DNA of 64,000 nt from Mesodorylaimus sp. YZB2_4 (lineage: Eukaryota; Nematoda; Enoplea; Dorylaimida; Dorylaimidae): NCBI GenBank assembly GCA_030248295.1, contig JASANH010001308.1, positions 1 through 64,000 of the forward strand, written 5' to 3'. Positions 21,883 through 33,645 of the stretch are shown piece after piece (within the stretch, counting starts at the first letter, position 1; each line of letters opens with the position of its first letter). The notes under the pieces are model-generated. The model ran no database searches, was not told where the DNA came from, and worked only from the letters and a program-made list of their open reading frames with translations. The position numbers were made by a program, and so were the translations under genes.

Positions 21883-24800
21883 ATGACCCGTTTGTTTCTA
21901 CTTTACGCCTTGCTGGTTTTGAGCGTGCCACTTTCAATGTGCGACAATCGTCGTTGGAGATACGAGCGCGAATCTAGTCAGGTCAGTTTTATGGACCTCT
22001 GGAAACAACATCATGATTCTGTAAAACCGACGGTGAGCCATACGATAAATAATTTGTCAGCTTACGATCTTCAAAGTATCAGTTTTAGGCCCTGGGCTTC
22101 AAAAATTTTTCCTGCCCGACTCACAAAATCGATAAAAATTACGTGCCCAAAAACGTTCATATGGTCAGGCCGGAGAATATTGGTGTCATTGGTGCGCTGG
22201 GAGATTCTATCACTGTGAGGCTCAGCTAGTATTCTTTAGTTAGATGGAACATACTTGTGCTTTGTTAGGCAGGGACAGGTGCTGGAGCCACGTCAGCAAA
22301 TAATATTTGGTCAACTGGCTATCGATCGATGAGTTTTTCAATCGGAGGATCAGACAGTTTAAAAACTCTGATCACACTTCCAAGTATGTACGGAAAATAC
22401 ACGTTCTGCAGAAGCAGACATGCGCAAATTTTACTGTAGACATTATTCGTCGATTCAACTTTGAATTGTACGGAGCTTCACTTGTCGATGATGCAAATTT
22501 CAATGTTGCTGTGCCAGGTTCACGGGCGAGGTTAGTCACGTCCTTTGATCCTGTCTACTGGCGGAAATTAGAAGTACAGACACCGTTTTGCAGGGACATG
22601 CCAGCACAAGCAAAGGAGCTGATAAGACGACTAGCTTCGAGGCCACAATTGCAAGATTCATGGAAATTGATAACTATTTTTATCGGAACCAATGATATCT
22701 GTCACTCATGCTACACCGATGTCGAAGTAAGTGAGCCTAAAGCGTACAGCCTGGGTGCATTAGATTACGGAAAAAGTATGGTAAAGAATAAGCGGGGGTG
22801 GAAAATATACAAAAAATGTAGATAATTATGGATGGGCATACAATCTCTCTGATCACTGTCGATCAAAACTCTAATCATAAAATGTGACTCCCACCATTTT
22901 TTGAGATGACCAGTTTTCATTGATTTTTTGCCATTGTTTCACTTTGGTCTGTTGATTTTTATGACAACAGCTTAATGCCATGAATCTCATGTATCTGCTG
23001 CTCCGCTGACAGCAGTCCTTTTAGTCCTATCGTCGAGCCCCAAAACCATGGGTTCGAGATATCGATCATGCAATCAGTATCTTGGCATATTCTCTGACAA
23101 AGACTTTTGTCAACGTGGTCACGGTGCCCCCTATTTGGCAATTGCGACAATATGAAGTCTACGATTCTTGCACGTACGCACATTTTTATACAAAATATAA
23201 AAACCGTAACTGAGGTTTTAACTTTTTAGAAACTGTCGCTGCGTAACTGCTACTTACAAGTACCACAAGACTACAGATAGCGTCAACAGGAAATACCAGG
23301 ATGGTTTGTATGACTTGATGGGGAAGCATGAACGGTCAGATTTCACAGTAGTAGTGCAACCATTCTTGTGGAGCATGGTGTTCCCTACGAAGGTAAGGAT
23401 ACCTTGGTTCTTGGGGAGTAAGCATGGCAGATGTGTGACCCTGGCGAGTCGTAGAGAATGATTGATACTCTGCCCTGACTGGGGGACATAAACCTCATGG
23501 ATTGATGTCTCAGCCGCAGGTATATGTAGTCGTAAAGACTTGCCTGCTCCATCAGTCGCCACATTCTCTCCTACGCCTGCCCGGCTTGGTTGCAGGTGCT
23601 GCTGTGAACACAGCATAAATTCACCTACTCTGGGGTTTGAAGGTACTCTGCGAGAATTGGCTGACATATAGCCACATATCCCATCCACATTGACATGCTA
23701 TATGATTTAGTAGGCTCCAAGGGAGTGCAAAGCCTTAGGCTCTCACACAGGCTGGGTGTTTGATTCCCCGATGGGGTCCCCACACGGCATTGAATATGAT
23801 CAAGTAGAAGTTGTGATATACAACACCGGCGCGGCTTTGATTTATCAGGGATCAAAAGGGCCAGATTTATCGTTCGTTTCTCCCGACTGTTTTCACTACA
23901 GTCGGCGATGGCATGCAGCTGCAGCAGCTGGACTATGGAACAACATGGTTTGTATACCCGATGCCTGTTGACTTGCTGTAGAATGATCAGCGAATGTTTC
24001 AGCTGCAATCGGTTAACGACAAAAGCCGCCGATTAAACTTGACAACGATTTCACTGAGGTGTCCAAGTCCTGTGAGTCACGTTCTTCTGTAGCTATCGGA
24101 AATTGTATACATGCAACCAGTTGTCAGGGCGGACAGAAACATGATTTTATTCAGTGGCAAAGAAGTTTACTGAATCACATTCCATACACACTCTGTCACG
24201 TAGCGAGATTATGTACTGTACCTGCGCTTTTCCAGAATAGTTATTCTCCATTCTTTATCTGTTATTTTTAGTGTCTCAAACACTCTCTATTCAAAGTAAC
24301 TTTTCTAAATGAGCCTTCCCGACCTTTGCCCTCGACTTTTCTTCCTACTTGTCAGGTAGTCCCTGCCAGCCTGAAACCCAAGGTCTTCATATTCTCATCG
24401 GAGCACACCTACTGGGTTGATAGCTTTTCTCCGCGATTTAGTTAAACATACGAGCTCTTAATTTAGGGTACAAAGTTGAGCGAATTTCAGCGAGCAAACA
24501 ACACTAAGAATTACAATCGTATTCTATGCACCCCGTAATCTCCTTTTCCCATTTCAGACCTGCCCTTACCTGAGGACGGCTGCCAACAGTTTGAATTGCA
24601 CAGAAAGTTATCTGATGAACCTCGAGCTAACATCCTTCACTGCATCTGTAAGCACAGTGGTCCCGTGGCTGGAAGCAGAAGAGGAGACGACGAGCGGTGC
24701 AGTAATTTGGGTTTTCCTCGTCATCCTCTTCGCAGGGGCTGTGATTGCTGGTGGAGCATTCTATTGTTATCGACAGAAGCATCGACGCGGCAATATGAAC

Positions 24801-24896
24801 TTGGGTCGTTTGGCTAGCCGCACGCCTTCTGAAGACCCGCAAGTGCCGCTCATCGCAGTGAATGACCTTCGAGAGCAGGGGGAAAGGCTCCAGTGA
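21883..24896 (+). CDS. phospholipase B-like GDSL lipase, membrane-anchored
   Basis: Nine exons: 21883-22032, 22089-22214, 22269-22383, 22440-22726, 23025-23173, 23230-23392, 23849-23947, 24003-24071, 24558-24896. All joins keep frame and give 498 residues. An N-terminal signal peptide ends near SMC. The SGNH-hydrolase blocks are all present: GDSIT (Ser90) plus AGTGAGA, SIGGSDS, the IGTND Asn, and DCFHYS with the catalytic Asp-x-x-His. [14 protein letters not shown] and RCPSP are further marks of animal phospholipase B1. A single C-terminal membrane helix ([20 protein letters not shown]) and a basic tail follow. It should cleave both acyl chains of phospholipids outside the cell or in the gut lumen. 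Animal PLB1 often has four catalytic repeats; this one has one. An AATAAA lies at 24968. Confidence 0.93.
23405..23625 (+). repeat. dispersed hairpin repeat, copy d, in a phospholipase intron
   Basis: This lies inside intron 6 of the phospholipase gene. GGACATAAACC..GGATTGATGTCTC with CAGCCGCAGG is a weakened hairpin. It is followed by GTAGTCGTAAAGACTTGCC, CAGTCGCCACA and GCCCGGCTTGGTT. The order matches copies a and b. A tRNA-like block with GTTTGATTCCCCGATGG follows at about 23705-23775. Confidence 0.55.
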
Positions 24897-24967
24897 TGAT
24901 CCCCTGATGAGCATCCTATGCAGACTTGCTGCTCGAATGAATCTTCCCTACCTTGCTATGCATCACC

Positions 24968-24973
24968 AATAAA
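24968..24973 (+). terminator. AATAAA signal of the phospholipase gene
   Basis: AATAAA lies 72 nt after the stop codon at 24896. Confidence 0.65.
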
Positions 24974-25183
24974 GATCTCTTCGTGCTCGTTGGCAGAATT
25001 GCATCCATCTTGATCATCTGTGCAGATAAGTCTACTGCGGGAGCTCATGTTGGGAAAGCTACAGATATTGGGAACCTCGCATTGTGCCAAGGCAACATGC
25101 GCAAGCTCCTACGTCGCTACTGATAGGTCGGAAGTCACTGCTGGGAAAGAAGCGAATCTGTCTGCGTACAGTAGTGCATGGTA

Positions 25184-26947
25184 CAGTGGGGGACAAAAAT
25201 AATCGGACACCTGCAAAAAGTTGGGTATCGGTGCCTTATCTGTGAATTTTTTCCTCATTCGTGCAACAGAGAGCAATAAGTAGGATATGGCTGGATAGAG
25301 AATTATTTGTTTAACAAAGCCCATCAATTAAAATCCAGTCATCAGTTAACGTTAATCATTGAAACAAGAGAAAATACAAGTGGCCACAATTATTCCCAGG
25401 ACAAAAATAATCGCACAGCCACAGATTTTCTCGTTTTTCATTGTTGTCCTAGCCCAGTTACGTTTTGGTTTGGTTTCTGGTCTGAGTGTATAAATAGAGG
25501 TGCCGCAGGCATAGGATATCAGTGTCTCCTTTTTTCTACCATCGAAATGGCGACTCGACAATCTCATTTGACTATTGGGCAACGGTCATTGGTGGTCGAT
25601 CTCAAGAACCAAGGTCAATCGTACGGACAAATCGCCAAGGCCACGGGCCTCAAGCGCTCCACCATCTTCTCGATCATCAAAAAATCGAAAATCTCCAAGA
25701 CAGTCAAAGATTTGCCTGGTCGTGGTCGAAAACGAAAGACGACACCCAGAATCGATCGCGAAATAGTGAACAAATTCAAGGCGAATCGGCGAATATCGGC
25801 GGTCCAAGTGGCCAGGGAGCTCGAACAATCCAAGAACATCACGATTTCGCCTAAAACTCTTTGCCGACGTCTGCATGAGACCGATTTCCGATCACGCACT
25901 GCCCGCAAAAAACCACCTTTCTGCCCGACACATGAAAGCTCGTCTGCGTTTCGCCCTGGAACACAGGAACAAGCCCTTGGAGTATTCGAGAAAGATCTTG
26001 TGGTCAGACGAGTCGAAATTCAATCTTGTATCATCGGATGGTCCAACCAAAGTGTGGCGGAAGGCAGGTGAAGCGTACAAGGCAAGCTGTACAAGGTGAA
26101 GCGTACAAGGTGAGCTGTACCCGTAGGACAGTCAAATTCAGTGGAGGCAACGTCATAGTTTGGGGATGCATGGCCTACAATGGCAATTGTCGATTGGAGT
26201 TCATCGATTATCGAATGAATGCCGAGCACTATTGTCGCATTCTGGACAACAATTTGTTCCAATCCGCTGATCAATTGCACATGCCAGCCGATTTCATCTT
26301 CCAGCTGGACAATGACCCCAAGCATACAGCGCGCAGAACGAACGATTGGTTCGACGAATTTGGAGTCCAGTGGCTGGAATGGCCAGCACAGAGTCCAGAC
26401 CTCAATCCCATCGAGCATTTGTGGTATCTACTCGAAATCGAATTGGGCGATCGTCGATTCAAGACCAAAGATGAGTTGAAAGCTGCACTGATCCAAGCGT
26501 GGCAACGATTAAGCTTCCAAAAAATTCCCAATCTGGTCGATTCAATGCCGCGGCGGCTGGAGACCGTCATCAAAGCGAAAGGAGGTCCAACAAAATACTG
26601 ATCAATCGTCTTTGATCGATTTCGTGCATAAAAGTTTCCGTGTGCGAATATTTTTGTGTCTTTACTTTTTGGGGTGATGCTCGGAAAAACGATTGGCAAA
26701 CCGCCTTGTTTGGCTTTAATCAAATACGAACTAATGTATCTTACTCAGCAAAATAACTGCGTAAAGGCTCCTGCATACTAGGCGCGTGGACGCGTGCGGG
26801 CGTGCGAGCGCGCGTGCGTGAACGAAAATTCAGGTTATAAAACAAGCCACTAATCAGTTTCTAAACATGAGCAGTAAATTAGCTAAAGCATCTCCAATGC
26901 TGCAGACCCCCTATTTTTCTTATGTGTCCATTTTTTGTCCCCTACTG
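25184..26947 (+). mobile_element. Tc1 transposon with IR/DR ends
   Basis: A 1764-bp element between TA dinucleotides (25182-25183 and 26948-26949). The left end CAGTGGGGGACAAAAATAAT is matched, inverted, at the right end by CAGTAGGGGACAAAAAATGG. A second, inner copy of the GGACAAAAATAATCG motif lies at about 25388-25410, and its inverted partner (GCGAATATTTTTGTGTC) at about 26643-26660. Each end therefore has two direct repeats inside a long inverted repeat, the IR/DR layout of Sleeping Beauty-like Tc1 elements. The transposase inside is frameshifted. Confidence 0.92.
25547..26601 (+). pseudogene. Tc1 transposase, frameshifted
   Basis: The ATG is at 25547. The N-terminal paired-type DNA-binding region is intact (LTIGQRSLVVDLKNQG, GLKRSTIFSIIKK, PGRGRKRKTT). 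Near 25905 the frame shifts to one carrying RHMKARLRFA and SDESKF, the first catalytic Asp. Near 26070-26110 a roughly 27-bp segment (GAAGCGTACAAGG...) is duplicated, and the frame shifts again. The last frame has DNDPKH (second Asp) and SPDLNPIEHLW (the Glu, with the usual DD34E spacing). The full triad survives, but two breaks prevent translation of one protein. Ends and domains look young. Confidence 0.9.
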
Positions 26948-27136
26948 TATATACCGAGTGGGTGGTAGCTAACAGGGCTGACACGCCGCAGCATATGCAC
27001 ATTTCAAACGTGGCTTCGATTTAGCCGCTACAACGCTGTTCCAGTGTGGTCCGATTTGTCTGCTGAGCAGTACAGATGGTATGCAGCTATCCGTTGTTTC
27101 CATCAAGACGCCATGACCTCTCCGGGCCGATTGACA
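26948..27136. other. upstream region of the lectin-like gene A
   Basis: A short gap between the transposon and the start of the next gene. Just left of it, inside the transposon, 26780-26825 is a strongly alternating GC/GT stretch (GCGTGCGGGCGTGCGAGCGC). No promoter element is clear. Confidence 0.35.
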
Positions 27137-30100
27137 ATGGTCAGGATGGGAGCCCGCAAGTGCTCTCTTATTAGCCTGATTCTTGTTATCCTCGCCTGCT
27201 GTGCTGTCAGCGAAGATGAGTCAGCAACAAAAGACTCTCTGGTCAAAAGATTCCTTGGAATCCAAAATATCCATTCGGTTCTCGCAAAGAGCAACGCCTT
27301 TGGTGGTTTGAAATCAGAAGCTTGGTCCAAAAATGAAGAAAGTGCAAGCAGCAAAGCGAATGCACGCGATGGAACACACGTCAAAAACTCGGTATTAGTA
27401 CAAGATTCGATATCAAAGCTTTTAGTTAAAAGAAATTCGCCGCCAGAGGGCGTAGTCTATGAGCTCAATGGCTCGCCCGCCACGTCGACATCTATTTCTC
27501 CACTGTGCACCAGGTTTTCGATCGATCCTCAAAAATATCTTCATCCATACCCGGCTGTGGACAGCTGTTTTTTTGTGCTCCGTGGGGCCACTGAGATGTC
27601 CAATTCCCAGGATAGCAACATGCAGTATCGTCTCGATCTAGACGAAGCCCGCAACGCGTGTTTTAAAGAAGAAGCCACATTGCCGACTCTCAAAACTGCA
27701 GAGCACAGACGCGCCTTTCTTGAATTTCTCAATCTAGATGGCGTTTTGAAAGATGACTCAACACATGCAGTGTTGGGATTGAATCAGGTATGAGACATAT
27801 GACGAAACGAACGGCCAGGGGATCATTGGTCAACACTTTTCTCTTTTTGCGGGGGGGGGGGGGGCGTGCGAGATGCTTGGTTACAGTAGAATGTCATTCG
27901 CGACATTGTTCTCTGATTTCTCTTCCGCCTTCGCATACAGAAAATCAATCACCCGTCACAGAGAAGGTGTCATTTTCAATTTTCTAGGTATCCGATTTAA
28001 ACGGATCAAAGACAACTCCTTTTTCATACAAATGGGATGATGGTGATAAGCTACCAATACAAGATTATGTCCTCCTACGGAATCCAGGGCAATCACCATC
28101 AAGGATTATTGTCGCATCTAAAAATGTATCTCAGTGGATAAATATCAATCAGCCCGCGGATGAAATGATTGCTGTGTTTTGTCAAACCAAACCTCGCCCT
28201 CCAACCGACCAAGCCTTGCTCTCCCATGAATCGGCATGCGTGTCTGAAGAATTCAATCGAAGTATGACGGTACTTGGATCCTGCTATTTTGTAGTCAATG
28301 GAGCGACAGACAAAGCTAATCAGCTCCGATCGGGAGGAAAGTACGAGTTCGATAAAGTCATGGCCAGAGAGATTTGTCAAAGGTACAATGCGAAGCTTCC
28401 AATGTTTACAGCCGAAACTACAGCGGAAGAAATTTGCCAAAGCCAAGGATCATCATTAGCAGTTTCGTATGAATACGAACAGATCCAATTCTTCACGGAG
28501 AAATTTTCTAGTTTCTTTCCCAATGGAACAGATTTCTCGAAAGCGTGCATAGTTTTGGGTTTGAAACAGGTATGGTAGATCTTGTCCCCAAAAATTTTTT
28601 GTGTCCCTATGAGATATGGTTGAAAGATTTTTAAAAATCGACCCGCCATTGATTGCGGTGAGTAGGCATTTAAAAAATAACAGCGAAGTTTTGCAGCTGC
28701 GACTTCAATTTTTTAAATTTTTCCAGCATGTGTTCTCTGAAAACAACATAACCAACTACGAGTATGTTTGGGATAATGGAAAAAATTTAACAGTGCAAGC
28801 TGAATGGGAAAAGAAATACGAACAAGCGTCCTACACAAAAATGATGGTAGAGTATATCGATGGCCATCCTTTCCTGAAATGGCGCAATATGCCTGAGAAT
28901 AGCTTGGAAGACACTCCAGTGTTGGTCCTATGCCAGAAAGCCGTAGGCCCTCCGACATGTTCTTCCAAGGCGCCCGAAGCGAACAAAGACAAATGTGGAG
29001 AGGATGTTGATGAGACTGTGTATCCATCGATAACAAAATATGTTGTGCCATATGTGGAATATTGTGTTTTCAATGTGGCCAATGCCACACGCGATACAAA
29101 CCTTTTGGTCAAACTGCCCGACAATTCCATCGCTGTCGCATTCGATATCGAGAAAGCTCGCTATATATGTGCTTACCACGGGGGACGCTTGCCCGGTATC
29201 TACAGCCATAAGCAATACATATACACCATCGAGCTCGCCAGTTGGGCTCTCGATGATGGGTTCAGAAGAGAGGTAAATTATAGTCTAATTACTAATCGAA
29301 CACGACACATGGTCGCCTTGGAGATGAGGCAGGTAAGAAAGTGATTTTTTAATAATCGATTGTCATAGTGATAAAGACTTGCAAACAAATCGATGTGTTT
29401 TTAAATTTTTTGTGGTTTCCCACTGTCTGAGCGGAGCCTCGCTGGCCAGCAGCCAAACGTTTTAAAAGCAAGGCTGAGCGTGGTCCGAAGCACACAGCAA
29501 GAGCCCCAGTAGGAGCACCTCCGCACGAGGGCATCTTGTCCTGGATTGGACACCGGTTTCCTCAGACGATGGTTGGCTGCCTCTGAACCCTGTGGGTCTG
29601 TTCGACAGCCGAGACCAGAACACCTAGACGGTACTGGGTGAGTCTTAACGACCTGGTGCAAGGTCAGCGAGGATTTATGGTTCCCAAACCGACGTCCATC
29701 ACAGGGAATTGAACTGAGGAATTGGGACGAGCTTAGCCGCTTCCCTCCTCTCAAAACGTGTAGATGAGACTGCACCAGCGCTTGGCTGAACAAATCGATT
29801 TGTTATTGAGCTTCCCGCAAGACAATTTTTGGACAGTACTGTTCTAGGGACGGCGTCCAGACGAGTACATAGTACCTGGCAAAAATATAACATGGTATCC
29901 AGAAAGGTGGATCAAGAGAGATTCTTATGCCTATTTTACTGCATTGAGCGACGACAGGTTCATGTTCCCGTTTGAAAATTTTGGAACAAGAATAACGCGT
30001 GGAGTCATTGGTGTTCTTTGTTTGCAACCGACACAAATTAGAACAACACCAGATGCACCTCCATCTCCACCCACAACAACACAGGCCACGCCTATTCGAA

Positions 30101-30249
30101 CTGACGAGCCGGAGACAACTAGCAGTAAACCTTGGGGCCCTCAGGTCCATGGATTAGTAACACCAAGCAGTTCGGCCGCTTCATTCAGGTCTCCGACGGT
30201 GATAATTTTTTGCATTTTAATGACATCTAGACACTGTGTTCACTTCTGA
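27137..30249 (+). CDS. three-module C-type-lectin-like secreted protein (gene A)
   Basis: Exons 27137-27787, 27988-28569, 28727-29332 and 29848-30249 join in frame into 746 residues. A signal peptide (SLISLILVILACCAV) is followed by a linker of about 130 residues. Then come three repeats of the same unit: Cys, CYFVV.GAT or similar, A...C....A.LP, an E..F block, VLGL.Q, then Y.WDDG and a final Cys. Spacing and cysteines fit a divergent C-type lectin-like domain. Every intron is phase 0 and cuts each module at the same point, after L(G/E)xxQ. The calcium-site motifs EPN/QPD are not evident, so sugar binding is uncertain. A Thr/Pro-rich stalk and a weakly hydrophobic end could be a GPI signal. 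Intron 3 holds an inverted SINE. The ATG at 27113 is a possible earlier start. Confidence 0.85.
29399..29788 (-). mobile_element. tRNA-derived SINE, copy 3, inverted in a lectin intron
   Basis: This lies in intron 3 of gene A, opposite to the gene. It is flanked by 15-bp repeats with one mismatch: AACAAATCGATGTGT (29384-29398) and AACAAATCGATTTGT (29789-29803). On the minus strand the B-box region GTTCAATTCCC, GATGGACGTCGGTTTG, CTCGGCTGTCGA, GATGCCCTCGTGCGGAGGTG and GCTCCTACTGG follow in the family order. The tail is T/A-rich. Confidence 0.92.
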
Positions 30250-30341
30250 ACTGCTTTATGAAGTCTTAGGCGTAATTAATTAATAATTTTTGTGCGCTCT
30301 TTTTCCTACAAAGCGAAGGGTAGACCGCTGAAATCGAGATA

Positions 30342-30868
30342 CAGTCGACCTCGCTGAAAACGAGATGCAACCGCTCGGGATGCCAAAAAGAGTTGCAATT
30401 GCGCAAAGTTCAGATGGGTTTTTGAAAATAAAGCTGCAATAACGCGAAGTTTTCCATGCTATGCGCAGATAAGTCACTGCCAATCTTTATATGCTTTCAA
30501 AAAAATTTTTATATCAGGGAACCAACATTTTCTTAGTCACATATGGGTTTAACTAATCGATTACAACCGAAATCTCTCCCTCACCAATCTTACAGCAAAA
30601 ATATTCAGTAATTATGTGTTGACGATGATGAATTATACAGTTCTTTTTTAACTATATTTTCGATTTCGTAAAAAGCAGCATATTGCAGACAACTAACTGC
30701 CCAGGCCAAAGTGCGGGAAGTCTGAATTCGTTGTCGAAGTCTACCTAACTGTCTTTCGTAAGATAAAAATTGCAATTATGCGCAGTGAAATGCGCCTTCA
30801 GGTGTAAAAAACCGTTGCAATAAAAGTAAGTTGCAAATATCCGAGGTGCAATTATCCGAGGTCGACTG
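30342..30868. mobile_element. pogo/Tigger-like MITE
   Basis: A 527-bp element with inverted ends CAGTCGACCTCG (30342) and CGAGGTCGACTG (ending 30868), flanked by TA on both sides. The right end continues AATTATCCGAGGTCGACTG, which strongly recalls pogo/Tigger ends. No transposase frame is present, so it is non-autonomous. Confidence 0.85.
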
Positions 30869-32442
30869 TATTACGTTGATGATTTCCGCAAACGCACTTG
30901 TGATCAGTTGGGTTTTGCAAGCTAAATAAAAAGTTTATTGGGACTTGCGTGAGACCAGTATGCTTAGTCAGGTGTAATCTAGAAAGACTCGTCTTGGACA
31001 TACAATGCAAATTGAGTGATTACTGCTGCCGTTTATGTCAATGGTTTGGGGAAAAGCAAACAGAAAACTTGATGAACAAGCTCGAATGGCAAGCGGACTG
31101 CAAAACCTGCCCTACTGTACTCCGAAGACACAAGCTTTTTACACATATGCTTAGAATTGAGCAAGTATGTACAGTATGTAAATTGTTTCTCGTTTTCTTT
31201 CCTTTTTTTGCTCGAAAAACAAAGCGACGCACGAACTCTTCATGCAGGGAAAAAACCCCCCCCGCCTCCCCCTCCAAACAACCCCACCCCCCCCCCCGCG
31301 CAAACCCCCCCCCCCCAACCCTCATATTTGCATCAATCGCAAAATATCAGCAGGGAACGCTATATTCTGTAGACTAATGCTTATCGTTGGAAGTCAGCAA
31401 ACTACTCCTTACGTGCAGTGTGTGTTTGTGAATGGTCGTTCTCTTCCCCCGCTTTTCCCTGTAAAAACACAAAGGTTTACACGAATCTTTTCATGCAGAG
31501 TTATATTTCATTTGCGTCAATGGGAAGCAAATAAACTGGAAATGCCAAACGATGAGCCTTCACCGCAGAATCTTAATTTATGTAAATTTTAATGCCATCT
31601 TAGTAAGCATGTGGCGCTCTGGGAATACACCAAATGTTCAGTGGCTACACTGGTGGTGGTGTCATTGTTATACAATATCGTTTAAATAAGGGTATCAAAA
31701 TCTTCATTAACTACGGCTATTTCTTCGTCAAAGTAATCATCGATTTCAAGCAGGAAGGTTTGAAGTTTATCGATACGTGTGGGATCGGGAACTTTCATTT
31801 GCTTGGCAGCTATTCCGAGATAGAATTCACCCGATATCTTGGAGTACGGTATTGTGTAGTTGAAGATGGCTCGGATTTCCTGAAATCAAACTGTGGGATT
31901 TCAAAATTTTTTACATCAAACTACTAGGAAAACTTCTATGCTCTGTTTTGCTTATGTAGCCCTCCACCATACTTGTCACGCGCATCTTCTCGTACCTCTC
32001 TGCCCTCACTTACTTATTGTCAGACACTCTAAAGGCATGTTACGTACATACGCCATTTGCTAGCGCCAGCATCGCCAAGCAGCAGGAGTTTAGAGGACTG
32101 CACAATTTGGATTTGGAAGCAAACTGTAGATCTGATGGGGAGGGATGGATCAGATGATGCATGATTCTGTGGGTGGGAGTTGTGGCTCGTTGCCTGCTGG
32201 CTCTCTTGAATTGGGTCATATGAGATACCATGTGACTATAGGTGCTTACTCCTTCAGGACCCATCGCCTGTAACCCGCAAAATGATCCTGAACTGATGTG
32301 AAAAACTGCAGAGTGAGCTAATTATGAGGATAAATGCATAAAAGGCGCAGTGTAATGCGAGCAAGATTGCTTTTGAGGGGACTGTAAGCTGGAGCCCTTT
32401 AAATCAAGGCTTCCATGGCCAGATACTGTCGACAGTCAGCTG
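30869..32442. other. intergenic with a C-rich low-complexity tract
   Basis: 31247-31320 is a tract of C runs broken by A and G, likely poorly assembled. The frame 31634-31927 could encode 97 residues but shows no known motif, signal peptide or splice context. I do not call it a gene. Confidence 0.4.
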
Positions 32443-33645
32443 TTAAAATGATTGCGTGAAGTTTTGAATTGACACGACTCGCTCGCCGCCGTCGCTATTC
32501 AGACTTTTCTCTCCCATTTCTCCCCTCGGAGCAATTTTACGGATGACATATCCTCTTGGAGACTTGACTTTTAGCTTAGATAAAAGAGGAGTTTTAGGTT
32601 TTTTGCAGGCTATCATCGCCAGAGATGCGGCTTCGAACAAACTGAACCGCATGAAGCAATACGGATAACGAACGCCCATCCACAATGCAGCGACAAAAAA
32701 GGATGGCCCTTTCTTCCTAAACTAGAAAAAACGATGTGGCTGATTGTACCCTACCGTCAACAAGCGATGTCCAAAACGATCCACTTCTTTCCACTTCAAG
32801 TCGATGTCCGCTCTAGCTACGTAGACTTTAAAATCTGTAGCGATGATAATTGCCGACCCATGCAAGTCCGATATAGCATTAAAAAATTGGTTAAATTTGA
32901 TCCATTCATTTTTGAATTCAAAAAGATTCTGTTTGGCAATTCGTTCGACTTCTGCACTAATTCTTCCCGAACTACTTTTCTTCAACTGGAACATATTCCT
33001 TTTAGGTCGGATTTTTGGCTGGGGATCAAAGAGTTCATTAAAAACATTGATGACTGGATGATCATAAAGTGAGGAGCTCAACCTGTAAGACACATCCAAG
33101 CTCACTGTGATCGAGTCGACGACAGTTCTCAATTTTTTTCCATCACGCAGCCCCAGCAACTCGCTCTCAATTTTGAATCGATTTTTTTCTAGTAGCGCGT
33201 TGACCGCTACGATAATATCGTGAGCTTTGTTGAACTTATCCTCATTCAGATCGCGAAGCCTCTTCACAGCATTTGCAAACGTGATGGACGAATTTCGCAC
33301 GGCAAGCAGTCGATCCAAAATTGACGAGAAATTTTGGAAACTCGCCAACACATGCAGTTTTGAAACGGCACGAAAAATGTTTAGCGGGCTCCCAAATAAT
33401 GATTCCGAAAAAGCTTCTGTGGGTTCTAAAATAAAAATAAAGTCGATTGCAGGTCTGGGTTGCAGGGTCAAGAATTGCAAAGGGTCGGATGACTGGGAGG
33501 AAATTCCAGGACCGAAGCCCTGATGAAGCGAGCGTGGAGTACATTTGGTTGATCACATGTACAGTAGGCTGACATGAAAAGAAAACCCTCTTTTACCGAA
33601 TAAATTACCTGCGGCAAGGATAAGCAGAATGGTGGAGACTAGCAT
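32443..33645 (-). CDS. secreted protein of unknown family, four exons
   Basis: On the minus strand, exons 33645-33609, 33568-33494, 33425-32755 and 32721-32443 join in frame into 353 residues. Exon 1 encodes only a signal peptide (MLVSTILLILAA) and ends at GTAATT. Exon 2 has a CTC cysteine pair. Exon 3 is mostly amphipathic helix, rich in Leu, Asn, Arg and Lys, with no cysteines. Exon 4 has a hydrophobic, Cys-poor start (SFFVAALWMGV) and a basic tail. Splice ends are conventional (TTTTAG, TTTCTAG acceptors), except that the exon 2 donor GTCATC is weak. I do not recognise the family. The layout (signal-peptide exon, long helical exon, short last exon) resembles the gene at 60270-61617, but the sequences are not clearly similar. 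Confidence 0.68.

Noticed and set aside
25586..25908. Long minus-strand frames in the Tc1 element
   Set aside because: They are antisense to the DNA-binding domain of the transposase and have no family signature.
31247..31320. C-rich tract as a regulatory i-motif/G-quadruplex element
   Set aside because: Irregular homopolymers here, like the poly-G runs at 1500 and 10871, are as likely to be assembly artefacts. There is no gene context.
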